A stretch of DNA of 5,794 nucleotides from Halobacteriales archaeon (GTDB taxonomy: Archaea; Thermoplasmatota; SW-10-69-26; JACQPN01; JAIVGT01): the NCBI GenBank assembly GCA_020201485.1, contig JAIVGT010000065.1, positions 1-5,794 of the forward strand, written 5' to 3'. Numbering within the stretch: position 1 is the stretch's first letter; each line of letters starts with the position of its first letter. Below the pieces are notes generated by a model. The model was not told the origin of the DNA and ran no database searches. It saw only the letters and a list, made by a program, of their open reading frames with translations. Below, in pieces: positions 1 through 5,581 of this stretch. Both the position numbers and the translations under genes were made by a program.

Positions 1-1
1 G

Positions 2-133
2 CCCGAGGGCGGGCTGACCTGCCACGAAGTGAACCACAGCATGGAGTTCAAGAACAGCGTCGCGCCGACGGGCGTCGACATCCCGGGCAAGGTCGTCGAG
101 CACGTGGCGCGCGTGGCGAAGGGAGCGGCCTGA
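2..133 (+). CDS. lysX: LysX/ArgX, LysW-amino acid ligase, C-terminal fragment
   Basis: The last 43 residues of an ATP-grasp ligase are visible; the rest lies left of the window. The [10 protein letters not shown] stretch (fragment residues 9-18) is the conserved C-terminal signature of LysX/ArgX and related RimK-like ligases. In this fold the Glu and Asn of EVN are expected Mg-ATP ligands. It is followed by TGVDIPG and an Ala/Val-rich closing helix, as in Thermus LysX. The family joins alpha-aminoadipate (LysX) or glutamate (ArgX) to the gamma-carboxyl of the C-terminal Glu of carrier LysW, in the cytoplasm, using ATP. The stop codon overlaps the next start by one base (TGATG), tying it to the lysY-lysK operon. 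The substrate-selecting region is outside the window, so lysine versus arginine cannot be decided. The family call is firm; the exact substrate is unknown. Confidence 0.9.
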   Translation, partial: PEGGLTCHEVNHSMEFKNSVAPTGVDIPGKVVEHVARVAKGAA

Positions 134-1161
134 TGCTCAGCGTGGGCATCGTCGGCGCGAGCGGCTACGGCGGCGGCGAGCTGCTGCGCCTCCTGAGCCA
201 GCACGGCGAGGCGCGCATCGCCTTCGCCACGAGCGACCGCTTCGCCGGCAAGCCGGTGCGCGCGGCGCACGCGAACCTGCGCCACCTCGACCTGAGTTTC
301 CAGCCGCACGCCAGCGCGCTGGGCCAGGAGGTCGACGCCCTGTTCCTCGCCGGCCCGCACGGCACGAGCGCGCCCCACATGCGCACGTACCTCAAGCTCG
401 CGCGCCGCGTCTTCGACCTGAGCGCGGACTTCCGCCTGCAGGACCCGGCGCGCTACCCGGAATCCTACGACGGCTGGCAGCATCCGTGCCCGGAGCTGCT
501 GCGCGACCGCGCCTACGGCATCGCCGAGCTCCATCGCGCGCGCATCGCCACGCAGCAGCTCGTGAGCGGCGCGGGCTGCATCGCGACGAGCGCCATCCTT
601 GCGCTCGCTCCGTTGGCGAAGCGCGGCCTGCTCGAGGAGCGCGTCGTCGTGGACGCGAAGGTCGGCAGCAGCGCGGCGGGCGCGGAGAGCAGCCCGGCCA
701 GCCACCACCCGGAGCGGCGCGACGTGCTCCGCACGTACAGCGCGACCGGGCACCGGCACACCGCGGAGATCCAACAGGAGACGGGGCTGCGTGTGGACCT
801 CACGTGCACCGCGGTCGAGCTCGTGCGCGGCATCCTCAGCACGTGCCACGTCTGGCTGCGCGAGGACCTGGATGAGAAGGCGGTCTGGAAGGTGTACCGC
901 GAGGCCTACGGGACCGAGCCGTTCGTGCGCATCGTGAAGGAGAAGCACGGGCTATTTCGGTACCCGGAGCCGAAGCTCCTCGCCGGCACGAACCTGTGCC
1001 ACATCGGCTTCGAGCGCGACCCCCTGAGCAACCGGCTCGTCGTGCTGAGCGCCATCGACAACCTCGTCAAGGGCACCGCCGGAGCCGCGGTGCAGAACAT
1101 GAACATCGCCTTCGGCCTGCCGGAGACGCAGGGCCTGCCGGTCGTGGGGCTGCACCCGTGA
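133..1161 (+). CDS. lysY: LysY/ArgC, LysW-gamma-aminoadipyl/glutamyl phosphate reductase
   Basis: This is an NADPH-dependent reductase that converts the LysW-bound acyl phosphate to the semialdehyde. At 342 aa it is a normal length for the ArgC/LysY family. The N-terminal Rossmann nucleotide loop is GASGYGGGELLRLL (residues 8-21). The catalytic Cys149 lies in SGAGCIATSAILAL, the catalytic-histidine region is GHRHTAEI (206-213), and the C-terminal signature DNLVKGTAGAAVQNMN spans 309-324. RYPEPKLLAGTN (276-287) and the closing GLHP match archaeal LysW-dependent homologues rather than bacterial acetylglutamate-type ArgC. The ATG at 133 follows GAAGGGAG with a 7-base spacer and overlaps the lysX stop. 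Its stop overlaps the lysZ start. Oddity: the residue after the catalytic Cys is Ile, where I recall Asn in LysY-type and Tyr in bacterial enzymes. Lysine, arginine or dual use is undetermined; in arginine operons the gene is called argC. Confidence 0.95.
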   Translation: MLSVGIVGASGYGGGELLRLLSQHGEARIAFATSDRFAGKPVRAAHANLRHLDLSFQPHASALGQEVDALFLAGPHGTSAPHMRTYLKLARRVFDLSADFRLQDPARYPESYDGWQHPCPELLRDRAYGIAELHRARIATQQLVSGAGCIATSAILALAPLAKRGLLEERVVVDAKVGSSAAGAESSPASHHPERRDVLRTYSATGHRHTAEIQQETGLRVDLTCTAVELVRGILSTCHVWLREDLDEKAVWKVYREAYGTEPFVRIVKEKHGLFRYPEPKLLAGTNLCHIGFERDPLSNRLVVLSAIDNLVKGTAGAAVQNMNIAFGLPETQGLPVVGLHP

Positions 1162-1979
1162 CGCTCGTCGTGAAAGTCGGCGGCGGCGCGGACATCGACG
1201 TCCAACCTTTGCTCCGCGACTTGGCGCAGCGCACGGACTGGGTCATGGTGCACGGCGCGAGCAACGGGGTGAATCAGCTCAGCGAGCAGCTCGGGCACCC
1301 GCCGCGCTTCGTCACCAGCCTGAGCGGACACGTCAGCCGCTTCACGGACGCGCGCACGCTCGACGTCTTCGCCATGAGCGCAGGGCAGCAGAACCTGCGC
1401 ATCGTGGAAGGCTTGCAGAGACTCGGCGTGAACGCGGTCGGCCTGGCCGGGTCGAGCGGCCGCGTGCTCGAGGCGGAGCGCAAGGACCACGTCAAAGCCC
1501 TCGTCGACGGCAAGCGCGTGGTGCTGCGCGGCGACCACACCGGGACGGTGGACCGTGTGAACGCGGCGCTGCTCCGGCTCCTGCTGGCGAACGGCTACGC
1601 CCCCGTGCTCACCGTGCCCGCCATCAGCCACGAGGGCGACGCTGTGAACGCCGACGCGGACCGGGCCGCGGCGCAGGTCGCGGGCGCGCTGGGCGCGGAC
1701 ACGCTCCTCATCCTGAGCAACGTGCCCGGCCTGCTGCGGGACGTGCAGGACCCGGCAACGCTCATCCGCCGCATCCCGGCTGCGGAGCTGGAAGGCGTGG
1801 CGGAGAAGTACGCCCAAGGCCGGTTCAAGAAGAAGGTGCTCGGCGCGGCCGAGGCGCTGCAGCTGGGCGTGGAGCGCGTCATCCTGGCGAGCGCGAACGC
1901 GCCGGAGCCGGTGGGCGCTGCGCTGCTCGGGGAAGGCACGGTCATCGGCGAGCCGGTCGCGCGCGAGGTGCCGGCATGA
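1158..1979 (+). CDS. lysZ: LysZ/ArgB, LysW-aminoadipate/glutamate kinase
   Basis: An amino-acid kinase that phosphorylates the side-chain carboxylate of LysW-bound aminoadipate or glutamate with ATP. With the GTG start at 1158 the protein is 273 aa, the usual family length. The frame is open further upstream, but that part lies inside lysY and looks like no kinase. The protein starts VTLVVKVGGG (Lys6 in the ATP-phosphate loop) and continues with HGASN (32-36) and GHPPRFVTSLSGHVSRFTD (46-64), the carrier-specific block that distinguishes LysZ from acetylglutamate kinase. RGDHTGTVDRVN (124-135), VNADADRAAA (163-172), LSNVPGL (186-192) and the FKKKVLGAAEA region (223-233) complete the fold. The start overlaps the lysY stop as GTGA with no strong ribosome-binding site, suggesting coupled reinitiation. 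Oddity: Ala34 replaces the second Gly of the usual HGG motif. Confidence 0.95.
   Translation: MTLVVKVGGGADIDVQPLLRDLAQRTDWVMVHGASNGVNQLSEQLGHPPRFVTSLSGHVSRFTDARTLDVFAMSAGQQNLRIVEGLQRLGVNAVGLAGSSGRVLEAERKDHVKALVDGKRVVLRGDHTGTVDRVNAALLRLLLANGYAPVLTVPAISHEGDAVNADADRAAAQVAGALGADTLLILSNVPGLLRDVQDPATLIRRIPAAELEGVAEKYAQGRFKKKVLGAAEALQLGVERVILASANAPEPVGAALLGEGTVIGEPVAREVPA
1965..1970 (+). promoter_or_regulatory. Shine-Dalgarno site for lysJ
   Basis: GAGGTG lies inside the 3' end of lysZ, five bases before the ATG at 1976. It matches the complement of the archaeal 16S rRNA 3' end and supports that ATG as the start. Confidence 0.7.
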
Positions 1980-3154
1980 GCAACGCGGACCTCGTCGCCC
2001 GGGAGCGGGCCCGCGAATCCGGCGTGTTCCCGAAGCGCAGCGTGGCCATCCTCCGCGGCCTCGGCGCGCAGTTCTGGGACGCGGAGGGACGGGCGTACCT
2101 CGACATGGGCGCGAACTACGGCGTCGCGAACGTGGGCCACTGCCATCCGCGGGTGGTGCGCGCCATCGAGGAGCAGGCGCGCGCGCTCGTCCACATCCCG
2201 CAGACCTACGCCAACGACCGCCGCGCCGAGCTCATGGAGCGCCTCGTCGGCATCGCGCCTCCCGGCCTCGACCGCGTCTTCCTCGGGAACAGCGGCACGG
2301 AAGCGGTCGAAGCGGCCCTGAAGTTCGCCCGCGCCCACACCGGCCGCACGGGGCTCGTCGCGGCGAAGCGGGGCTTCCACGGCCGCACGATGGGCGCCCT
2401 CGCGCTCACGTTCAAGCCCGAGTACCGCGACCCGTTCGCGCCGCTGCTCCCGGGCGGGCAGCACGTGAGCTACGGCGATGTCGAAGCGCTCAAGCAAGCC
2501 GTGTCGCGCGACACCGCGGCGCTGTTCCTCGAGCCCATCCAAGGCGAGGGCGGGGCGATCGTCCCACCCGCAGGCTATCTCCGCGCCGCGCGCGACATCT
2601 GCACCGATGCCGGGGCGCTGCTCGTCCTGGACGAGATCCAGACCGGCCTCGGCCGCACCGGGCGCATGTGGGCGGTCGAGCACGAGGGCATCGCGCCCGA
2701 CATCCTCTGCTTTGCCAAGGGCATCGCCGGCGGCCTGCCCATGGGCGGCCTGCTGCTGCGCAGCGAGGTGTGCACGCTCCCGGTCGCAAGCCACGGCAAC
2801 ACGTTCGGTGGCAACCCGGTCGCGTGCGGCGCCGCGATCGCGGTGCTCGACGTGCTGCGCGATGAGCAGCTCCCCGCGCGCGCCGAGCGGATGGGCACGC
2901 GCCTCCTTGCCGGGCTGCGTTCGCTCCCGGGGGCGCACGTGCGCGAGGCGCGCGGGCGCGGCCTGATGGTGGGCCTGGAGCTCCGGTCCAAGAACACGCC
3001 CGTCCTCAACGCGCTCATCGCGCTCGGCGTGCTCGCCCTGCCGACGGGAAGCACCGTGCTCCGCTACCTCCCGCCGCTCGTCGTCAGCGAGGCGCAGGTG
3101 GACGAAGCGGTCAGCGCCACGGCCAAGGCCTTGGAGGTGGCGCATGCAGCGTGA
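1976..3154 (+). CDS. lysJ: LysJ/ArgD, LysW-aminoadipate/glutamate semialdehyde aminotransferase
   Basis: A class-III, PLP-dependent aminotransferase that moves the amino group of glutamate onto the LysW-bound semialdehyde, giving LysW-lysine or LysW-ornithine. At 392 aa it has the typical family length. NSGTEAVEAALKFAR (105-119) is the PLP-phosphate-binding helix start, and GFHGRTMGAL (133-142) stacks on the cofactor. LFLEPIQGEGG (183-193) and LDEIQTGLGRTG (218-229) follow, with Asp219 contacting the pyridine nitrogen. Lys248 in FAKGIAGGLPMGG is the Schiff-base lysine, and HGNTFGGNP (273-281) is the other phosphate-contacting loop. All expected catalytic residues are present. The ATG overlaps the lysZ stop as ATGA. 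The operon context argues against a plain acetylornithine or GABA aminotransferase. Whether it serves lysine, arginine or both is not visible. Confidence 0.95.
   Translation: MSNADLVARERARESGVFPKRSVAILRGLGAQFWDAEGRAYLDMGANYGVANVGHCHPRVVRAIEEQARALVHIPQTYANDRRAELMERLVGIAPPGLDRVFLGNSGTEAVEAALKFARAHTGRTGLVAAKRGFHGRTMGALALTFKPEYRDPFAPLLPGGQHVSYGDVEALKQAVSRDTAALFLEPIQGEGGAIVPPAGYLRAARDICTDAGALLVLDEIQTGLGRTGRMWAVEHEGIAPDILCFAKGIAGGLPMGGLLLRSEVCTLPVASHGNTFGGNPVACGAAIAVLDVLRDEQLPARAERMGTRLLAGLRSLPGAHVREARGRGLMVGLELRSKNTPVLNALIALGVLALPTGSTVLRYLPPLVVSEAQVDEAVSATAKALEVAHAA
3133..3139 (+). promoter_or_regulatory. Shine-Dalgarno site for lysK
   Basis: GGAGGTG ends four bases before the ATG at 3144 and sits within the lysJ coding region. 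This near-perfect anti-16S match decides the lysK start, which produces an 11-bp overlap with lysJ. Confidence 0.8.
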
Positions 3155-4214
3155 CGTGGCATTCCTCCACGAGCTGGTCGGCATCCCCAGCCCTACGGGA
3201 AGCACGGAGAAGGCCGCCGAGACCTTCGTGCGCGAGGCGCAGCGGCGCGGCTTCGACGAGGCATTCGTGGACGAGGTCGGCAACGCGGTCGCTGTCGCCG
3301 GACGTGGGCCGCGCGAGGTGCTCCTGGTCGGCCACATCGACACCGTCCCGGGCGACCTGCCCGTGGCCCTGGCGGACGGCTGGCTCACCGGACGGGGCAG
3401 CGTGGACGCGAAGGGGCCGCTGTGCACGTTCCTCGCCGCGTCGCAGCCGTTCATTGGCCGCGAGGACGTGCGCGTCGTCGTCGTGGGCTGCATGGACGAG
3501 GAGGAGGAGAGCCACGGCGCTCGCCATCTCATCCCTCGGCACCGCCCGGAGGCGCTCGTCATCGGCGAGCCGAGCGGCATCCAAGGCGTGACCATCGGCT
3601 ACAAGGGCATCGTCAAGGTGCGGTACGCGCTGGAGGACGACGGCATCCACACCGGGGCGCCGTTCGCGAGCGTGCCCGACCGCGGCCTTGCCCTCTGGGC
3701 TGCGCTGCAGGGCTGGCTGGCGCGGCAGTACGGCGACTCGCTCTTCACCACGCCCACCGCGAAGCTGACGAGCTTCCAGACCCTGTCCTTGCCCAACGGC
3801 CGCGACCGCATCGAGCTGCGCGGGAGCGTGCGCACGCCGCCCGGGTTCGACACCGACGCGCTGCTCGACTTCCTCCGCGCGCGCGCCGGGCAGGGCGAAC
3901 TCGACATCCCGGAGGTGAGCCGGGCGTGGCTGAGCGACAAGAACAGCCTGCTGGCGCGCGCGTTCGTCGCGTCCATCCGCGCGCAGGGGCTCACGCCGCG
4001 CTACGTGCGCAAGACGGGCACGAGCGACATGAACCTGCTGGCGCCGGCGTGGCAGGTGCCCTGCATCGCGTACGGACCGGGCGACGCCAGCCTCGACCAC
4101 ACGCCGCAGGAACGCCTGCGTGTCAGCGACTTCCTCACCGGGATCGCCGTGGTGCGTGGCTCGCTGGGCCAGCTCGCGCCTGCCGAGGCGCGGGCCGTGG
4201 CGGTCGCCACGTAG
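3144..4214 (+). CDS. lysK: LysK/ArgE, LysW-lysine/ornithine carboxypeptidase
   Basis: An M20-family metallopeptidase that hydrolyses the isopeptide bond and frees lysine or ornithine from LysW, recycling the carrier. At 356 aa it fits LysK/ArgE. Expected metal and catalytic residues are His64 and Asp66 in GHIDTVPG, Asp88 in GRGSVDAKGPL, the acidic run DEEEES (118-123, containing the general base and a metal ligand), Glu142 in GEPSG, and His319 in SLDHTPQE. The lid-domain segment DDGIHTGAP (165-173) and GTSDMN (292-297) also match the family. The opening LVGIPSPTGSTEKAAETF is typical of M20 enzymes. The start is set by a strong ribosome-binding site inside lysJ. It is the last gene of the operon, converging on pyrF. 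DapE or succinyl-diaminopimelate desuccinylase is a sister possibility, but the operon and the GRGSVDAKGPL motif favour LysK. Confidence 0.94.
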   Translation: MQRDVAFLHELVGIPSPTGSTEKAAETFVREAQRRGFDEAFVDEVGNAVAVAGRGPREVLLVGHIDTVPGDLPVALADGWLTGRGSVDAKGPLCTFLAASQPFIGREDVRVVVVGCMDEEEESHGARHLIPRHRPEALVIGEPSGIQGVTIGYKGIVKVRYALEDDGIHTGAPFASVPDRGLALWAALQGWLARQYGDSLFTTPTAKLTSFQTLSLPNGRDRIELRGSVRTPPGFDTDALLDFLRARAGQGELDIPEVSRAWLSDKNSLLARAFVASIRAQGLTPRYVRKTGTSDMNLLAPAWQVPCIAYGPGDASLDHTPQERLRVSDFLTGIAVVRGSLGQLAPAEARAVAVAT

Positions 4215-4220
4215 TTTGAT

Positions 4221-4275
4221 CTCCCGCCCGCCCTCGGGGATTCTCCCGCATCGGCAAAGGCCGTTGCGGGGGGAG
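4221..4275. terminator. Strong hairpin between convergent lysK and pyrF
   Basis: CCCGCATCGGC (4245-4255) pairs with GCCGTTGCGGG (4260-4270) around an AAAG loop, with a single T-T mismatch. An outer CTCCC/GGGAG pair (4221-4225 with 4271-4275) can enclose it. A second small inverted repeat, GACCG/CGGTC, sits at 4278-4282 and 4290-4294. The element fills the 78-bp convergent gap, so it may end or stabilise the 3' ends of both transcripts. No T-tract follows on either strand, and archaeal intrinsic termination normally relies on one, so the terminator role is inferred and uncertain. Confidence 0.4.
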
Positions 4276-4292
4276 GTGACCGGCAGTTTCGG

Positions 4293-5081
4293 TCAGTCCT
4301 GGCACTCGGAGCGCAGCTTCTCCGCTGCCTCGCGCATCGCACCTTCGCCGCCATCCCCCGCGTACAGGATGCCGCGCGAGCTGTTGATGAGCAGGGGCCC
4401 CGAGCCCGCCGCGCGCACCACTTCGCGCGCGCTCCCGCCCTGGGCGCCCACGCCCGGCACGAGGATGGGCACGTCGTCGCCCAGCGCGCGTCGCACCTTC
4501 GCCAGCTCCTCGGGCCAGGTCGCGCCACACACCGCGCCGATGCCGTCGTGCTCCTCCGCCCAGGCCGCGACGCGCTCCGCGATGGCGAGGTAGAGGGGCT
4601 GCCCGTTCACCTCCAGGTCCTGGAAGTCCTTCGCGCCCGGGTTGCTCGTGCGGACGAGCAGGAACACGCCCTTGTCCGGCCATTCCAGGAAGGGCTCGAT
4701 GCTGTCCCAGCCGAGCAGCGGGTGGAGCGTGATGGCGTCGTAGTCCAGGCGGCCGAAGGCCCACTTCGCGTACATGCGCGCCGTGCTCCCGATGTCGCCG
4801 CGCTTGGCGTCAAGGATGCTGACCGCGGGGGCGCGGATGTCGGCGCGCACGTGGCTCAGGCCATCGAAGCCCGGTCCGCCGTGCGCCTCGAAGAACGCAC
4901 TGTTCGGCTTGTACGCGGCCGCGAGGCCGCGCGTCGCGCGCACCGCCCGGTGGCAGAGCGCGAGGCTGGCGACGAGCGGGTCCTCGGTGGGCGGCAGCCT
5001 GCCCGGGTCCGGGTCGAGGCCGACGCAGACCGGCCCGCGCGCCGCGCGCACCGCCTCGCGGACGCGCTCCGGGAAGCTCAC
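4293..5081 (-). CDS. pyrF: Orotidine 5'-phosphate decarboxylase, type 2
   Basis: It decarboxylates OMP to UMP, the last step of de novo pyrimidine synthesis, in the cytoplasm. Starting at GTG 5081 the protein is 262 aa, usual for the type-2 subfamily. The N-terminus, SFPERVREAVRAARGPVCVG then LDPDP, aligns with family members that begin just before such a helix. The catalytic tetrad is complete: Lys58 in YKPNSAFFE, then Asp91, Lys93 and Asp96 in LDAKRGDIGSTA. RTSNPGAKDFQDL (144-156), GATWPEEL (186-193), PGVGAQGGS (209-217, phosphate gripper) and NSSRGILYA with Arg236 are type-2 signatures. No clear ribosome-binding site precedes the GTG and no in-frame ATG lies close by. The frame stays open upstream to about 5372, but that extension is Arg/Ala/Ser-rich, unlike PyrF. 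It converges on lysK and has no obvious functional tie to it. Confidence 0.94.
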   Translation of the reverse strand: MSFPERVREAVRAARGPVCVGLDPDPGRLPPTEDPLVASLALCHRAVRATRGLAAAYKPNSAFFEAHGGPGFDGLSHVRADIRAPAVSILDAKRGDIGSTARMYAKWAFGRLDYDAITLHPLLGWDSIEPFLEWPDKGVFLLVRTSNPGAKDFQDLEVNGQPLYLAIAERVAAWAEEHDGIGAVCGATWPEELAKVRRALGDDVPILVPGVGAQGGSAREVVRAAGSGPLLINSSRGILYAGDGGEGAMREAAEKLRSECQD

Positions 5082-5210
5082 GGATGCCGATGGACATGGC
5101 GCGCATGAAGGTTGCGATGCGGCCCCCCAGGCAGCCGGCAGGCGCCGCGCGGCGCACGTCCGTGGCGCCCGGCGCGACAGCTTCAGGCCGCCGGGGCGCG
5201 AGGCGGACGC
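5082..5210. promoter_or_regulatory. Putative divergent control region upstream of pyrF
   Basis: If the small plus-strand genes are real, this 129-bp stretch separates two divergent transcription units and should carry both promoters. I see no convincing TATA-like or BRE-like element; the sequence is almost uniformly GC-rich. The only distinctive structure is a perfect 14-bp palindrome at 5142-5155. No tRNA-like fold or T-loop signature is visible. The call rests on gene layout, not on a recognised motif. Confidence 0.3.
5142..5155. repeat. Perfect 14-bp GC palindrome
   Basis: GCGCCGCGCGGCGC equals its own reverse complement. It lies about 60 bp upstream of both the pyrF start and the small-gene start, a position where a dimeric regulator could bind. 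In DNA this GC-rich such palindromes arise by chance fairly easily, so function is speculative. Confidence 0.35.
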
Positions 5211-5378
5211 ATGGTACGAGCACGACCCCCGGGCGGCTTCGCCCAGGCGCGCACGGACGTGGACGCCGCGGCGTCCGACCGGCGGCACGCGCAGGGCGAG
5301 CGCGAGGACAGCACGTCGCGCACCCCCATCGCGCGCGGACGACCGCCCGGGCTGAAGAAGACGAAGGCCCACCGGTGA
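5211..5378 (+). CDS. Hypothetical small protein with AT-hook-like motif
   Basis: I do not recognise this candidate gene. It would encode 55 aa: an Ala/Asp/Arg-rich hydrophilic first part and a basic C-terminus, IARGRPPGLKKTKAHR (residues 40-55). The RGRPP core with flanking Lys/Arg resembles an AT-hook, a minor-groove DNA-binding element, although the usual Pro before RGRP is Ala here. No membrane segment or signal peptide is present. Third codon positions are nearly all G or C after the first few codons, as in the real genes nearby. However, an antisense frame shares the same third-position column, so composition does not settle the strand. ATG 5211 follows GAGGCGG, a one-mismatch ribosome-binding site, four bases away. 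It would be the first gene of a pair, 5 bp before the next start. A DNA-binding role is inference, and the ORF may be spurious. Confidence 0.4.
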   Translation: MVRARPPGGFAQARTDVDAAASDRRHAQGEREDSTSRTPIARGRPPGLKKTKAHR

Positions 5379-5380
5379 TC
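5374..5380 (+). promoter_or_regulatory. Shine-Dalgarno-like site before the 61-aa gene
   Basis: GGTGATC matches the 3' half of the sequence complementary to the archaeal 16S rRNA tail (GGAGGTGATCC) and lies three bases before ATG 5384. It overlaps the preceding stop codon and supports both the start and a tandem, coupled arrangement. Confidence 0.45.
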
Positions 5381-5383
5381 TCC

Positions 5384-5569
5384 ATGGTGCAACGCAGGTT
5401 TCGGGACGACGAGGTCGCGCCGCGGCCGGGCCGGGTGCGGCAGACGCGCAAGGACCGCCCGCAGAAGGTGCGGGGGAGGCTGGCGGACAAGATCCGCGCC
5501 GTGGGCGTGCGCGGGCCGCATCGCGCGCTCTCGAAGAGCACGAAGCGCACCCGGCGCACCGGGCGCTGA
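5384..5569 (+). CDS. Hypothetical very basic small protein
   Basis: An unrecognised candidate gene of 61 aa with 17 Arg and 5 Lys against 5 Asp/Glu, no Cys and no membrane segment. The tail (residues 47-61, RALSKSTKRTRRTGR) looks like a disordered nucleic-acid-binding extension. The middle, GRLADKIRAVGV (31-42), could form a short amphipathic helix. Such composition is typical of small ribosomal, RNA-binding or chromatin proteins, but I see no named family signature. Almost all third codon positions are G or C, and Gly/Asp/Val/Ala codons beginning with G are frequent. The opposing frame with the same third-position column would be Cys/Ser-rich and run out of frame into pyrF, so plus is favoured. 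A ribosome-binding site precedes the ATG. The stop lies 12 bp before the aIF5A stop (convergent). It probably shares a transcript with the 55-aa frame upstream. Confidence 0.55.
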   Translation: MVQRRFRDDEVAPRPGRVRQTRKDRPQKVRGRLADKIRAVGVRGPHRALSKSTKRTRRTGR

Positions 5570-5581
5570 GCGAGGCCTCCC

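Noticed and set aside
996..1157. Upstream extension of lysZ to a start at 996
   Set aside because: The extra 54 residues overlap lysY and are Arg/Pro/His-rich, unlike any kinase N-terminus; the VTLVVKVGGG start at GTG 1158 matches the family.
906..1817. A 303-codon minus-strand open frame opposite lysY and lysZ
   Set aside because: It mirrors two well-supported genes and shows only repetitive His/Val/Arg/Ala composition, with no recognisable domain.
1595..3595. A 666-codon open frame on the minus strand opposite lysZ, lysJ and lysK
   Set aside because: It crosses three clearly functional genes, its translation is Arg/Ala/Ser-rich without family motifs, and long antisense frames are expected when GC is high at third positions.
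4272..4279. A perfect Shine-Dalgarno-like GGAGGTGA in the lysK/pyrF gap
   Set aside because: No ATG, GTG or TTG follows at a usable distance on the plus strand and the downstream sequence is antisense to pyrF; it is more simply part of the hairpin arm.
5082..5372. N-terminal extension of pyrF by 97 residues
   Set aside because: The frame is open, but the translation is low in Asp/Glu and rich in Arg, Ala, Cys and Ser, and the type-2 PyrF family begins right at the SFPERV segment.
5084..5383. A longer 161-codon plus-strand frame reaching back from the 61-aa gene to 5084
   Set aside because: Upstream of ATG 5384 the third codon positions lose their GC bias and the peptide becomes Arg/Ala/Gly-rich, while a ribosome-binding site sits just before 5384.
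4810..5559. A 249-codon minus-strand frame across pyrF and the small-gene region
   Set aside because: It reads pyrF out of frame, is Cys/Ser/Arg-rich and lacks any motif; part of it shares third-position GC bias with the 61-aa gene only because the codon columns coincide.
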